From an uncultured Clostridia bacterium (GTDB lineage Bacteria > Bacillota > Clostridia > Oscillospirales > Ruminococcaceae), in the NCBI GenBank assembly GCA_947589355.1, contig CANPZC010000001.1, forward strand, positions 62,001-126,000: 64,000 bases of DNA. The letters are read 5' to 3'. Below the pieces are notes generated by a model. That model ran no database searches. It saw nothing but the letters and a program-made list of their open reading frames with translations, and was not told where the DNA came from. A program made the translations under genes and the position numbers. Positions 44,228 to 54,859 of this stretch are shown in pieces (position 1 is the stretch's first letter; every line of letters starts with the position of its first letter).

Positions 44228-45111
44228 CAGTACACCAGCTTTCCTTCAGCAACATTTTTTAGATGCTGCCCATAAGGCGATTTTCCGTACTTTTCAGCGC
44301 TTTTCAGCAGCTCGTCTTTTGTTATCCAACCATTCTTATATGCTATTTCTTCCGGCGCGGATATCTCCGTTCCCTGGCGGTTCTGTATCATTCGTACAAA
44401 ATCCGTTGCTTCTGCCAGACTGTCCATTGTACCGGTATCCAGCCATGCAAACCCTCTGCCGAGCAGCTGTACATCCAAAAGTCCGTCGCTTAAATACATC
44501 TCGTTAAGAGTTGTAATTTCAAGTTCTCCGCGAGCTGACGGCTTGACCTGCTTTGCTTTTTCTGATACTCCCTCAGGGTAGAAATACAGACCAGTAACTG
44601 CATAATTAGACTTAGGCTCTTTCGGCTTTTCCTCAATAGACACAGCTTGTCCGTTATTATTAAACGCGACTACACCGAACCTCTCCGGGTCGGGAACATA
44701 GTATCCGAAAACAGTCGCACGGCCTTTTTCTGCATCAGCGACTGCTGCACGAAGCGACTTGCCGAAGCCGTTGCCATAGAATATATTATCACCCAGCACC
44801 ATAGCGCAAGGCTCGTTTCCGATAAATTCTTCACCTATGATAAACGCTTGTGCGAGTCCGTCGGGAGAGGGCTGTACTTTATATGTAAGAGACACTCCAT
44901 AGTCCGAACCGTCGCCCAGCAGTCTTTCAAAGTTGGGCAGGTCTGTCGGTGTGGAGATTATAAGGATATCTCGTATCCCTGCCAGCATTAGTGTTGACAG
45001 GGGATAGTAGATCATTGGTTTGTCGTATATTGGCAACAACTGCTTCGATGTTACCATTGTCAGCGGGTACAGCCGCGTGCCGCTGCCACCCGCGAGGATT
45101 ATTGCGCGCAT
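44227..45111 (-). CDS. rfbA: Glucose-1-phosphate thymidylyltransferase
   Basis: ATG 45111 with AAAGGA upstream gives 294 residues, the normal RmlA length. It has [14 protein letters not shown] at residues 5-18, [29 protein letters not shown] and [13 protein letters not shown]. It makes dTDP-glucose for the rhamnose pathway of arm B. Confidence 0.96.
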   Translation of the reverse strand: MRAIILAGGSGTRLYPLTMVTSKQLLPIYDKPMIYYPLSTLMLAGIRDILIISTPTDLPNFERLLGDGSDYGVSLTYKVQPSPDGLAQAFIIGEEFIGNEPCAMVLGDNIFYGNGFGKSLRAAVADAEKGRATVFGYYVPDPERFGVVAFNNNGQAVSIEEKPKEPKSNYAVTGLYFYPEGVSEKAKQVKPSARGELEITTLNEMYLSDGLLDVQLLGRGFAWLDTGTMDSLAEATDFVRMIQNRQGTEISAPEEIAYKNGWITKDELLKSAEKYGKSPYGQHLKNVAEGKLVY

Positions 45112-45124
45112 TTTATTCGTCCTT

Positions 45125-45736
45125 TCACTCTTTCTGAGGAAGCCATGACAGGTCTGTATCTTCCGTAACAGGTTCATACAGCTTGTCTATATTTTTCTCA
45201 ACGGTTTCTTTATCCAGCTTTGAATAATCGATTTTCATCAGCTTTTCTATTATTTCAGGAGAAAATCTATACTTAATAACTTTTGCCGGTACGCCGCCAA
45301 CAATTGCATATGACGGTACGTCTTTTGTAACGACCGCACCTGCTGCAACTACTGCGCCTTGCCCGATATGCACTCCGGACATTATTGTCGCTCCGTAGCC
45401 TATCCATACGTCATCGCCTACTATGATGTCGCCTTTGGCAACTCCCTCAAAGTCGTGCCCCAATGTTTTAACTAAGAAAGGATAAGTGGAAATATTATTT
45501 AAATAATGATCTGCACTTAGTATAAAAGTTACATTAGGTGCAATAGAGCAATAATGACCAATAAACAACCTTGTGTTTTTATTATATGTAAGTATATTTA
45601 ATCCGCCATATGTGCCTTTTCCCACTGAAACAACCTGTGAAAAAAACAATCGTGCCGGGATTGTTTGGTTGTGTGAATTGTATTTTTTCCATTTCATCTG
45701 AAATAATTTATTTTTCACTTTGGAAATAAGACCCAT
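45125..45736 (-). CDS. Hexapeptide-repeat O-acyltransferase
   Basis: ATG 45736 follows AGGAGGTGTGG; an upstream GTG lies within that site. The 203-residue product has left-handed beta-helix repeats in the centre ([50 protein letters not shown]) and a catalytic-type histidine in SADHYL. It resembles CatB/NodL-type acetyltransferases, so it probably acetylates a sugar of the arm B repeat. Confidence 0.88.
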   Translation of the reverse strand: MGLISKVKNKLFQMKWKKYNSHNQTIPARLFFSQVVSVGKGTYGGLNILTYNKNTRLFIGHYCSIAPNVTFILSADHYLNNISTYPFLVKTLGHDFEGVAKGDIIVGDDVWIGYGATIMSGVHIGQGAVVAAGAVVTKDVPSYAIVGGVPAKVIKYRFSPEIIEKLMKIDYSKLDKETVEKNIDKLYEPVTEDTDLSWLPQKE

Positions 45737-45823
45737 GTTCCACACCTCCTAAATCATATAACAATCGATGCATCTCACTAGCTTTCATGAAAGTGCCATA
45801 TGGGATATGCAAACAGGAAAAAT

Positions 45824-46984
45824 TTACTTGCTGTCGGTCTGACTGTCAACAGCACGTTTCAGAGCCTCAAGATACCCGTATCCGTACCGCTCATCAGGTT
45901 CCAGATACGCCCCTTCTGCCCATTCGTTCCATGCATTAATAAATATAATGCCCATAGCTGTATCCTTTTGAAGCAATTTTTCCATATAAATACCGAATTT
46001 TTCAGGAGTTGAGCCTTGATAAACCTTTCCACAAACATTACGAGCAGTATTGTCCCATGCAGTAAAGCCACCACTGATTATTTTCTTACCTTCAGGCTCC
46101 ATGGTGAGAATCACATCCCAAGTGGCATCATAGTCAAGCACTGTCAGCTTTGTAGGCTTCTCTTTTCTAATGTTCTTGATACTCTGAATCACCTTTTCTG
46201 CATGCAAAGCACGAAAGACGGACTTTATTTTCGATTTAACCCTAGACTGAATTCCATCATGTTCAGCATGGTACTTTGTGTGTGTAGCCATAACAGGCTC
46301 AAATTTAATAAAGTAATCAATTTTCAATTTTTGGGCAGAATTTTCAAAATATGCTGTAGGATATTGCGATAGTATACAAATGCCAGTAAACCCTGCCTCT
46401 TTGGCAAGGGCATCGAAGCATTCCCGCATCTTATTGAACTGACAGATTTCCTCTGGTTTATATATAACCAGAATTGGTGCTCCCTTGTAAGTCATGTATC
46501 TTTCATCACAAAAGAACCTGAGCAAATACGCAAAGTGCTTTTTCCAATCATCCATGTTACCGTAATCCTGTTCCATCAACAGTTCGCGATTACCACCATC
46601 CCAATTTCGGCTCCAATTTTCGTTTGCCCAGCATGTACAAAAAGGAATATCCACTTTTTTATCTTCCAGCATATTTTCGATTGGTTTTTCAAGAAGTTTT
46701 TTCCCATCTTTAAACCAATAATGATAGTAGCAGAATCCGAATAAGCCATATTCTTTAGCCATCTTTGCTTGTCGTTCCATCACTGTAACATCTGACAAGT
46801 CATAATATTGATAATGCAAAGGTGTTTTTGGTTGCTCATGTCCTTCAAATAATGGTTTAGCTTTTTTCGTATTTGTCCATTCTGTAAAACCTTCTCCCCA
46901 CCATTTGTCATTTTCTGGTATTGTATGATATTGAGGTAGATATAAAGCAATAATTTTCTTTTTATCATTCAGGGTAATTTCCAT
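45824..46984 (-). CDS. WbsX-like family protein (GH99-like domain)
   Basis: ATG 46984 lies after TTGGAGGAAA. The 386-residue protein has the WbsX signature IALYLPQYHTIPENDKWWG followed by EGFTEWTN, then FGFCYYHYWF, WANENWSRNWDG and the C-terminal NAWNEWAEGAYLEPD. Such proteins are frequent in O-antigen and rhamnan clusters with a TIM-barrel related to GH99; they may act as glycosyltransferases or modifying enzymes. The exact activity is unknown. Confidence 0.88.
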   Translation of the reverse strand: MEITLNDKKKIIALYLPQYHTIPENDKWWGEGFTEWTNTKKAKPLFEGHEQPKTPLHYQYYDLSDVTVMERQAKMAKEYGLFGFCYYHYWFKDGKKLLEKPIENMLEDKKVDIPFCTCWANENWSRNWDGGNRELLMEQDYGNMDDWKKHFAYLLRFFCDERYMTYKGAPILVIYKPEEICQFNKMRECFDALAKEAGFTGICILSQYPTAYFENSAQKLKIDYFIKFEPVMATHTKYHAEHDGIQSRVKSKIKSVFRALHAEKVIQSIKNIRKEKPTKLTVLDYDATWDVILTMEPEGKKIISGGFTAWDNTARNVCGKVYQGSTPEKFGIYMEKLLQKDTAMGIIFINAWNEWAEGAYLEPDERYGYGYLEALKRAVDSQTDSK

Positions 46985-47069
46985 AATTTCCTCCAATTCA
47001 AAATATATAAATAATCGTCAGTCGATAACTTTTCTATAAAAGATCTCATACAGCCCTTTTACGGTTCAA

Positions 47070-48365
47070 TTACACAGAAATCTTTGAACCTTTTTGTTTA
47101 CTTTTTATATCAAAAATACTTTCACGCCGCTCTAGTAGTACCCCAATTATTAATTCAATTTGCATAACCCATGGAAACTGCATTCCATAAAAAATGCCGC
47201 CAATAATAATCGAAAACAAGAATATCGTTGTTCTTTTATCTATTTTCCATGATTTGATAACCATAATAAAAAGCCAAAGATAATAGCAAACAAAACCAAG
47301 CAAACCTGTACTGTATATGAAGTTCATCGGATCAGATTCTACTGACCAATATGCTATATTATACTGATGGAAAATTTGCGATATATAAGCACCAGAACGG
47401 CCTATCCCACATCCGAACAATAATTCTAGAAAACTAACTCTCAACGCAATACTCAGAAAAGCAGTGTAATAACGTAAATGCGCTTGGGTGCTACTATCAC
47501 CCATCGCACTTATACGGTTGAAGATGTTAACTAATGATTCTCGTATCAATGGCAAAAGACGAATTGCACTAAGCACAAAAACCGTCAATATAACTGGGAA
47601 GACTATAAATCTTTTCAATGATATTCTCCGCCTTGTTTTAATTATTTTGTCCTTAGATTTCACCATACTTATTTGTAAAATCAACAGCAATATCAATACA
47701 ACAATCGTGGTTGAGTTTTTGCTATAATACGCAATAAAAAAAGCAACGGCCCAAATATACCATTTATCACAAATTAAAACCGTCAACGCCAATGTTGGCG
47801 CTAAATTAATAGGATGCCAGCACAGTCCACTTAAAACAAATTCTCCACCCACATATCTACTTGCCCCATATTCATCACTTCCAAAATGAAGCATATTAGA
47901 AAAAATCACATCATTAATGTCGATCGTGAAGCCTTGATAAGCAATATACTGTAGAACTGACCAAAGTATATGAATGATACAGGACAACCGCAGTCCCTTC
48001 AAAAAATAACGTAATTCCTTTTTCTTTAAATAAACCATTTGCCCCGCGCAAAGGTACAAAATAGCATATTCTACAATTCCCTTTATTGAAACATTTAAAT
48101 TATAAGTTTTATGCATTGAAAAATACAAGTTTAGAACGCTGGAAACTGCTACAATGAATAAAAACATTAAGAAGCTTTGATTGACTTTTCCAATATAGAT
48201 GGTTCTGTTCACAATTACAATCAATACCAAAGTCAGTGCAGCAAATATCGTAGATAACTGAAATGAGAAAAAATTGATGATATAAAACGTTGAAAATAGG
48301 CCCATACAAAACATAGATGAATGCAAGCTGGTTTTTAGCAAATTTTGATTTTTCACATTCTCCAC
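47070..48365 (-). CDS. Putative polysaccharide polymerase Wzy, arm B
   Basis: A 431-residue protein with about 11-12 hydrophobic segments and an O-antigen-ligase/polymerase-like layout, including the external FGCGIGRSGAYISQIFH segment in the C-terminal half. The start is uncertain: GTG at 48365 overlaps a possible ribosome site (AGGTGGAG), and GTG 48356 or a TTG near 48341 are alternatives. It would polymerise the arm B repeat unit. Very AT-rich. Confidence 0.75.
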   Translation of the reverse strand: MENVKNQNLLKTSLHSSMFCMGLFSTFYIINFFSFQLSTIFAALTLVLIVIVNRTIYIGKVNQSFLMFLFIVAVSSVLNLYFSMHKTYNLNVSIKGIVEYAILYLCAGQMVYLKKKELRYFLKGLRLSCIIHILWSVLQYIAYQGFTIDINDVIFSNMLHFGSDEYGASRYVGGEFVLSGLCWHPINLAPTLALTVLICDKWYIWAVAFFIAYYSKNSTTIVVLILLLILQISMVKSKDKIIKTRRRISLKRFIVFPVILTVFVLSAIRLLPLIRESLVNIFNRISAMGDSSTQAHLRYYTAFLSIALRVSFLELLFGCGIGRSGAYISQIFHQYNIAYWSVESDPMNFIYSTGLLGFVCYYLWLFIMVIKSWKIDKRTTIFLFSIIIGGIFYGMQFPWVMQIELIIGVLLERRESIFDIKSKQKGSKISV

Positions 48366-48503
48366 CTACAATAAAAACTTTACTCAATTACACTCTTATC
48401 GAAAAAACAAAGCATCATCGCCAATATCTCTTTTGTGCCGGCTTTGAGTCTATCCATTACTTTTAGATATGGTTTCATATTTTCGTTAAAAAACCGCAAT
48501 GTA

Positions 48504-49439
48504 TCACATCCATATTGCTAGCCACCACCGTTGCAATTTAATAAAGCCATTCCGATAATAAAACTGTACACGTTTAATCTTAGGCTGCTTGCGAATCGTA
48601 GACAGATTCGTCAACAATTCCTTATCCTCAGGATTAAGCACTAAGCTCTGAACAAGAACAGTTGCCATATTGCTTACACTATCAAGCCATTTGCGCTTTT
48701 GGTTTCCTTGTTCCCCATAAAAAATATGTTTAAGATTACTTATAATTTTGAGCCAAACGCCGAATGCCTCTGCCCCCACCACGTTTCCTTGATGTTGTCG
48801 ATATTTACTCAAGGGTTGATTAACAAAACAAATCTTTCCTTGTAATGCAGCTACCAAGATCGCCCACTTATCATGCATCCCTATTTTCTCTATATCTGTG
48901 CATTTCATTATTTGTTCCACCAATGAATGATTTAATAGCATGGTACATCCCGGTGCAACATTCTGCATGATAAGTGATTTATAATCTGTATTATAGGGAT
49001 TCCTTCCAGCATATTGCATAAAGGAATTAGAAATGATATTCAGCTTGTCATCCACAACGTAAAGATCTGAGAAAACTAAACAAGGCATTCCAGGAAATTG
49101 CAACTCGCACATTTGCATTTTACGATTTTCCTGCTCCACTTTGTGTGGCAGCCATACATCATCTTGATCACAAAACATGACATATGACTCCTTGGCATAA
49201 TGCAACATGGACATAAAATTGGCGCATGCCCCACCCGTTGAAGGATAGTCAAGAACGAAAATCTTTTGAGGGTTATTCCTTTGGTACTCCCGAATAAGAT
49301 TTACGGAACGATCGTTCGAACCATCATCATGTATATAGATGTGTATATTTGGATAGGTTTGATTCAACAATGAATCGAGCTGTTCTGCCAGATACTGTTC
49401 CCCATTATATACTGAAACTAGAATTGCAATCTCATTCAT
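48504..49439 (-). CDS. GT2 glycosyltransferase, rhamnosyltransferase-like
   Basis: A 311-residue protein with IAILVSVYNGEQYLAEQLDS, HDDGSNDRS and MFCDQDDVWLPHK, the pattern of GT2 enzymes such as rhamnosyltransferases; HQGNVVGA near residue 225 also fits. With the rhamnose genes in the same arm, transfer of rhamnose is likely but not proven. It begins behind a GGAGGATC ribosome site. Confidence 0.85.
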   Translation of the reverse strand: MNEIAILVSVYNGEQYLAEQLDSLLNQTYPNIHIYIHDDGSNDRSVNLIREYQRNNPQKIFVLDYPSTGGACANFMSMLHYAKESYVMFCDQDDVWLPHKVEQENRKMQMCELQFPGMPCLVFSDLYVVDDKLNIISNSFMQYAGRNPYNTDYKSLIMQNVAPGCTMLLNHSLVEQIMKCTDIEKIGMHDKWAILVAALQGKICFVNQPLSKYRQHQGNVVGAEAFGVWLKIISNLKHIFYGEQGNQKRKWLDSVSNMATVLVQSLVLNPEDKELLTNLSTIRKQPKIKRVQFYYRNGFIKLQRWWLAIWM

Positions 49440-49968
49440 GCGTTTGATCCTCCAACATCATTTGGTAGTGTCAAAAATTATCCATTGCATTTTTCGCTTA
49501 AATAATTTAGCAATTTATTGTAATAAAAGCCTGACAAATGTGCATTGACATCATTTTCTGATATAATACCATCTACCAAAATCACTTCCCACGAAAGATG
49601 TGAATACTTATGGACATTAACTACTATTTACTATCCAATTCAAAACCTTTATCAAATGAACTGCTGGTTACTGAATTTCATCAGCAGATACATTTCACTT
49701 AAACAATGAACTTTTGATGCTTTCATTTCTAAATACAAAAAAGTTCAAGATTGACGAACTCTCTCGTTACCGAATTCCGCCAGAGCCCAGGCTACAAAAA
49801 TCCCATCCCGTACTTTAGAGAAACTTTATGTAAGAATTCTTGGTTCGGTCACAATCTGCTCTTAAATATGATATCCCAAAAGTTCACATCGACATTTAAT
49901 TATTACTTCAGAATAAGTTAAAAAATCTATATTTCTACATATTGTGGTAGATGCTTAAATTCTTATTA
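49440..49968. other. Non-coding gap within arm B
   Basis: About 530 AT-rich bases with no intact gene. Short plus-strand frames near 49610-49700 (MDINYYLLSNSKPLSNELL) and 49750-49900 are interrupted by stops, and GAACTGCTGGTTACTGAATT (49659) is loosely repeated as GAACTCTCTCGTTACCGAATT (49757). It may hold a decayed insertion or gene. No clear promoter for the minus-strand genes was found. Confidence 0.5.
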
Positions 49969-50808
49969 TTACTGTTCTTTCCATATTTGCCTTAATACTT
50001 TCAGCGAGGCGAGAGAATTCTTCAATTCAAACATTCTTTTCTCTTTTCCGTTTTTACATATATTATTGGTTGAAACATCTTCCATGTGCTTAACATTCAG
50101 GGACGGACAATACATTGAATTGATCTTATTTTTTTGCGATAGATAAAACAGAATATCTTCCTCTGCATACAAAAAAGTATCAGGATAAAACGCATAGTTA
50201 AAAACATCAATAAACGCTTTGGTAAAGATAATACATGAACCATGTAATGGGACGTTTTTCATTTCATCCTTAATGAACGGCGAATAAGTTTTAATATGCC
50301 TGCATTTCGGCTTTTTTTGATATAAAAAAGGCATCAATGTTAATTTTAGTCTTATTGTCCAGATCGCTTTTACTAACTCCTTTTTGTTTGTTATACAATT
50401 CCAAAGGGGATTTTGATGTATCCCTGTTAAATTTTCAATATCCGGCCCTATAATACCGACGTTATGGTTTTTATGTACCGCTAATAACTTTTTACAGAAG
50501 TTCCTATCTTCAATGATTACATCGTTATTCATGACAACAATATAATCCGCATTATACTTGAATTTAGCCAAAAAATAGCCAACATCATTTCCTTTTGCAA
50601 ACCCATAATTTTTTTCAAGTGCTACGACATCAACTTTACTGTTATTCAAATATCTAGTTTTTAAATTTTCTACTGACCCATTATTTGAGTAATTATCTAC
50701 AATTATTATTTTATAGTTATCATAATTTTGCATCAAAAGATTTTCTACACACTGGATTGTAATTTTTTTAACTTTATAGTGTAATATTACAAATGAAATC
50801 TGCTGCAT
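49969..50808 (-). CDS. GT2 glycosyltransferase (WbbL-like)
   Basis: A 279-residue GT-A protein with ISFVILHYKVKKITIQCVEN, VDNYSNNGSV, NYGFAKGNDVGY and VVMNNDVII, in which NND is the metal-binding motif. This resembles WbbL-type rhamnosyltransferases. Its start overlaps the upstream GT4 gene by 22 bases. Specificity unknown. Confidence 0.85.
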   Translation of the reverse strand: MQQISFVILHYKVKKITIQCVENLLMQNYDNYKIIIVDNYSNNGSVENLKTRYLNNSKVDVVALEKNYGFAKGNDVGYFLAKFKYNADYIVVMNNDVIIEDRNFCKKLLAVHKNHNVGIIGPDIENLTGIHQNPLWNCITNKKELVKAIWTIRLKLTLMPFLYQKKPKCRHIKTYSPFIKDEMKNVPLHGSCIIFTKAFIDVFNYAFYPDTFLYAEEDILFYLSQKNKINSMYCPSLNVKHMEDVSTNNICKNGKEKRMFELKNSLASLKVLRQIWKEQ

Positions 50809-51983
50809 TCTTCTATTTCCTTCCTAACTGGTTCCATCCTGTAATCCCACAAAAAATTAACATTTGTATTTTTTATTGTATGATCATTTTTCTTTATAAA
50901 AGAGACCCATTCAGATGCATCATTTGTAATCTTTATTGTATTTTGAAACTCTGAAACTCCGAGAATGTTTGTTGTAATAATTGGTTTGTTTTGAATGAGA
51001 TACTGATAAAGTTTTAAAGGATCTCCTCCGTTTTCAGCCTTTCCAACAGCATGAGGAATTGATAAAATATCGAATTCATTCATTACAGCATACACATATG
51101 CCGATGGGACTGCACTCAATTGCAACACATTATTTCTTGAAGCAAATAATGATAATAGTTTTTTATTTATTTGATCTTTCAAATAATTACCAACAAAAAC
51201 AAACAAAGTATCTGAACAGACGGAAGATATACTATCTATTAAATCAGCATCAAGCCTTCCTCCAAGTTTACCAATATATCCAACACATTTTTTAAATGAT
51301 CTCTTTTTATTTCTAATCTTCTTAATAACAGGCAAATCATTCATTAATTCAAAAGGTTTTTGTTTGAATACGCCATTTTTTACCAAGATGATTTTTCTCC
51401 CTGTTTGATGTTGCATATACTCGCATGTTTGTAAAGAATTTGCTGAAACAATATCAGCAAATTGCATTATGCTTTTATATCCCTGAAGCGCTCCATTATG
51501 CTCCTTTTGGCTAAGTGATGGATGAATTGCAAAATTATCCATGATGTCAAAATAAATCACAGCACCATTATTATGCAATATTTCGAGAAGCTGTGAAGCA
51601 AATGGGTTGTCTGAATATACAATTGATTTGTTTGGTATAATTTCATTTAATAACTTTTCTTTATTATGTATGTATCCTTCTGACCACCAACATCGTCTTT
51701 CCATTATTTGTTTTATACTAACAATTGGTTTATACTGAATTGTTTTTGCAAGATCACAATATTCTTTGACAGTAAACTCAATCGTTCCTTTTGGATAATA
51801 GTCTTCATGTATTATATATCGAGGAGTGTCCAATGATGTCCTTGGTTTTTTTACATTAATTATATTTGTAAATCCCATGTTTCTAAGAAGATATAGCATT
51901 GCAAATTCGCGAGTTAATATACCATCTGAATAAAAGTTATCCGTATCCTGATATGGAATAAAAATTAAAGTTCCCTGTTCCAT
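50787..51983 (-). CDS. GT4-like glycosyltransferase
   Basis: A 398-residue GT-B-type protein. YFDIMDNFAIHPSL is a typical acceptor-side segment, CVGYIGKLGGRLDADLI begins the donor domain, and PHAVGKAENGGDPLKLYQYLI contains the nucleotide-binding glutamates of family 4. Very AT-rich. It is a cytoplasmic transferase of the arm B repeat unit; donor unknown. Confidence 0.75.
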   Translation of the reverse strand: MEQGTLIFIPYQDTDNFYSDGILTREFAMLYLLRNMGFTNIINVKKPRTSLDTPRYIIHEDYYPKGTIEFTVKEYCDLAKTIQYKPIVSIKQIMERRCWWSEGYIHNKEKLLNEIIPNKSIVYSDNPFASQLLEILHNNGAVIYFDIMDNFAIHPSLSQKEHNGALQGYKSIMQFADIVSANSLQTCEYMQHQTGRKIILVKNGVFKQKPFELMNDLPVIKKIRNKKRSFKKCVGYIGKLGGRLDADLIDSISSVCSDTLFVFVGNYLKDQINKKLLSLFASRNNVLQLSAVPSAYVYAVMNEFDILSIPHAVGKAENGGDPLKLYQYLIQNKPIITTNILGVSEFQNTIKITNDASEWVSFIKKNDHTIKNTNVNFLWDYRMEPVRKEIEECSRFHL

Positions 51984-52035
51984 AATTGATCCTCTATATA
52001 AATGATTTGTTATAAATGATTTGTTCAGTATGATG

Positions 52036-53358
52036 TTATAGTCTCCACCATTCTATTCCTGCTTTTGTCAGTGCATTAGTATCAAAAATACCTTTAACAT
52101 CAACGAGCACCTTAGTAGCGTTCTTTTCTTTTTTATACAGTCGACTGATTCCATCAGTGCGCATTGACTTGAATTCGTTATGCGCCACAGCTGCTATAAC
52201 GCAATCAGCATCTGTAATATCTTCAAGAGTTGCAAGTTCAATACCATATTCCTGCGTAACCTCTTCTTTTGATGCCCATGGATCTACTACAATAGGTTCT
52301 ATACCATAATCATTTAATTCTTTGATTATATCTATAACTTTGCTGTTACGTATATCAGGACAGTTTTCCTTGAACGTAAGTCCCAGTATAACGACCTTGC
52401 TAGTCTTAGGGGCTTGTCCTGCTTCAACCATTTTTTTAATAGCAGCATCAGCAATATAAGCACCCATGTGATCATTTACAATTCTGCCATTCAAAATAAT
52501 TTGACTGTGATAGCCAAGCTTTTCAGCTTCATAAGTAAAGTAATACGGATCTACACCTATGCAGTGACCACCAACAAGACCTGGTCTGAACCCAAGTGCA
52601 TTCCATTTGGTATTCATTCCATCAACCACTTCATTCGTATCTATATCCATACGATCAAATACCATTGCTAATTCATTCATAAAGGCGATGTTTATATCGC
52701 GTTGGCTGTTTTCAACCACCTTGATTGCTTCTGCCGTCCGAAGATTTGAAACTGGATATGTACCCACTTCAATAACGATATCATAAATCGCTTTTATCTC
52801 CTGCAACGACTCCTCGTCAATGCCTGACACGACTTTTTTTATATTGTGAAGCCTATGTATCTTATCTCCCGGATTAATGCGCTCCGGGCTATATCCGACT
52901 TTAAAATCCATACCACACTTAAGCCCGGATTCTTTTTCAAGGATAGGAATACATATATCTTCCGTACAGCCCGGATAAACCGTAGATTCATAAACTACTA
53001 TTGAACCAGGAACTAAATTTCTGCCAACAATTTCTGATGCAGAGATGACGGGAGCCAAATCAGGCGTATGGTCTGTATTAACAGGCGTGGGAACTGCAAC
53101 GATATGAAACTTTGCTTTCTTAAGATCTGTCTCATCGGATGTAAAATAGATTTTTGTCTTAGCTATTTCTTCGTTTCCAACTTCATTTGTCGGATCTATC
53201 CCATTTTTGTAAAGTTCTATTTTAGTTTTATTCAGATCAAAGCCAATTACATCAATCCCTTTATTAGCAAATGCGTGCGCAATAGGCATTCCAACGTAGC
53301 CGAGACCAACAACAGACAGCTTTTCTTTATTGTTTTTTATTTTTTCATAAAGGCTCAT
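52036..53358 (-). CDS. UDP-N-acetylhexosamine 6-dehydrogenase (WbpA/WbpO-like)
   Basis: ATG 53358 with TGGAGGAAA upstream gives 440 residues. It has VVGLGYVGMPIAHAFANKG, AVPTPVN, YESTVYPG, SPERINPGD, the catalytic cysteine in GGHCIGVDPYY and the C-terminal LGLTFKENCPDIRNSK. These mark the UDP-ManNAc/UDP-GlcNAc/UDP-GalNAc dehydrogenase branch. The arm B repeat therefore probably contains a HexNAc uronic acid, while arm A contains a UDP-glucose-derived uronic acid. Confidence 0.92.
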   Translation of the reverse strand: MSLYEKIKNNKEKLSVVGLGYVGMPIAHAFANKGIDVIGFDLNKTKIELYKNGIDPTNEVGNEEIAKTKIYFTSDETDLKKAKFHIVAVPTPVNTDHTPDLAPVISASEIVGRNLVPGSIVVYESTVYPGCTEDICIPILEKESGLKCGMDFKVGYSPERINPGDKIHRLHNIKKVVSGIDEESLQEIKAIYDIVIEVGTYPVSNLRTAEAIKVVENSQRDINIAFMNELAMVFDRMDIDTNEVVDGMNTKWNALGFRPGLVGGHCIGVDPYYFTYEAEKLGYHSQIILNGRIVNDHMGAYIADAAIKKMVEAGQAPKTSKVVILGLTFKENCPDIRNSKVIDIIKELNDYGIEPIVVDPWASKEEVTQEYGIELATLEDITDADCVIAAVAHNEFKSMRTDGISRLYKKEKNATKVLVDVKGIFDTNALTKAGIEWWRL

Positions 53359-53423
53359 TTTAGTTTCCTCCATTGAAAATTTTGGTTTATTCATTCTTTA
53401 GTTTGACAGAAAATTTTTATGTT

Positions 53424-54674
53424 CTAATTAGTTTCAAAGGCAGTTTGTAACCAAATTTCGGTATATTTACTACATATAAATTTCCAGCTATATGCAGTTC
53501 TTATTTTTTCCTTCGCTCTTTTTCCCAACTGTGTCATTTCCTCATCATCTTGCATATCAGCATTCTCGATCAGCTCCGCCAAATTGCCTTCAGCCTTTGT
53601 CCAGTACAGTGCTGCATCTTCTGCTACCTCTCGGTTAAATCCAACATCTAAAAGCAGATTCAGATCTGTACTTCCCAGTGCTTCAAGCAAGCTCGGATTT
53701 GTACCGCCGACCTCATGGCCATGGAGATATCCGTAAGCATTCTCGCGGATCTTCATTAAAAGCTCCTGGTCATACACAGTGCCGACAAACTTTATCCTTG
53801 GATCTTGCCTGAAATGCAGCTTATTTTCCAGTTCATCAAGAAATTTGTCATTCACATTTGTTATGATTGCAAAATCACGTTTGGTCCGGCTCTTCATGAA
53901 CTCCCTGATCATGGTTTCATAGTTGTTCTCCGGCACAAACCGCCCAACAACCAGATAATAATTTTTTGCGGACAATCCTTTCTCTTGATACCATTCCATA
54001 AGCTGTGGCGAATCATCAGAAAGCGTACTCTTTCGCGTTTCAGCTCCATATGCAATAAATGTTGTTTCAGGGTCAGCGCCCTTTATTCCTTTTCCATCGT
54101 AAGATTCATGAATGTATTTTTCTATTGTGACGGAATCGCAGATAACTAAGTCGCTATATTTCACCATTAACTTCTCGGAGAGCTTCCAATACTTTTTTAT
54201 AGGGGCAGACCATTTTGCACGAAGAAATTCATGACCGTCAGGATTAAGATACATAACACCGCCAAGCTTATGGATCTGATTATAAAAATGCCTCATGAAC
54301 GGACCTATACGGCACGCCATTATATAAACTATCGGATGTTTTATCTTTTTACGTCTGATGATTTTGCAACACTCTTTCAGCGCAGCTATATCGTAGTATA
54401 TCGCCTGTGCCGATCCCAGTTTCTCCGGGACTTTGATCATAAAACAATGAGCATTATGATATGTAAATTCATTATCACTGATGATAGTTGTGCCTTCGGT
54501 TTTGTATGGATCCATGCAGCCGTCACCATTTGCTTTGCAGGCAACATGATATTTAATTTTACTGTTGTTCTGGTGGTACTCCGTAAGCTTGTTTACAAAG
54601 GTTTCGTATCCACCGTAAGCCCCAAGGCTTTTTGCGCCCACCAGAAAAACATGCTGTATATCTATATCATGCAT
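53424..54674 (-). CDS. Glycosyltransferase, DUF1972/Cps2T-like (GT4), copy B
   Basis: A 416-residue protein clearly homologous along its length to the arm A enzyme at 19303-20508: GAKSLGAYGGYETFVNKLT, NPDGHEFLRAKWSAPIKKYW, VVGRFVPENNYETMIREFM and YLHGHEVGGTNPSLLEALG. It is the second gene of arm B and likely adds the second sugar of that repeat. Nucleotide divergence from its paralogue is large, so it is not part of the recent repeat. Confidence 0.88.
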   Translation of the reverse strand: MHDIDIQHVFLVGAKSLGAYGGYETFVNKLTEYHQNNSKIKYHVACKANGDGCMDPYKTEGTTIISDNEFTYHNAHCFMIKVPEKLGSAQAIYYDIAALKECCKIIRRKKIKHPIVYIMACRIGPFMRHFYNQIHKLGGVMYLNPDGHEFLRAKWSAPIKKYWKLSEKLMVKYSDLVICDSVTIEKYIHESYDGKGIKGADPETTFIAYGAETRKSTLSDDSPQLMEWYQEKGLSAKNYYLVVGRFVPENNYETMIREFMKSRTKRDFAIITNVNDKFLDELENKLHFRQDPRIKFVGTVYDQELLMKIRENAYGYLHGHEVGGTNPSLLEALGSTDLNLLLDVGFNREVAEDAALYWTKAEGNLAELIENADMQDDEEMTQLGKRAKEKIRTAYSWKFICSKYTEIWLQTAFETN

Positions 54675-54859
54675 GGATCTGCACTCCTAACAGATAAACG
54701 AATTTTAGAAATTTAACCACTTTTTTATCAGAAAGATTATCACGCCAGTGAAATAATCGGATAATCATCATGCTTTTTCACGCTGCTGTACACTTCCTTT
54801 GGTTTTATATGCCTTTTACACACAATGCGAGAAGCCGCAACTTAGCTTCTCTGCACTTT

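Noticed and set aside
49543..49571. TTGACA close to TATAAT on the plus strand
   Set aside because: The spacing is only 11 bases and no plus-strand gene follows.
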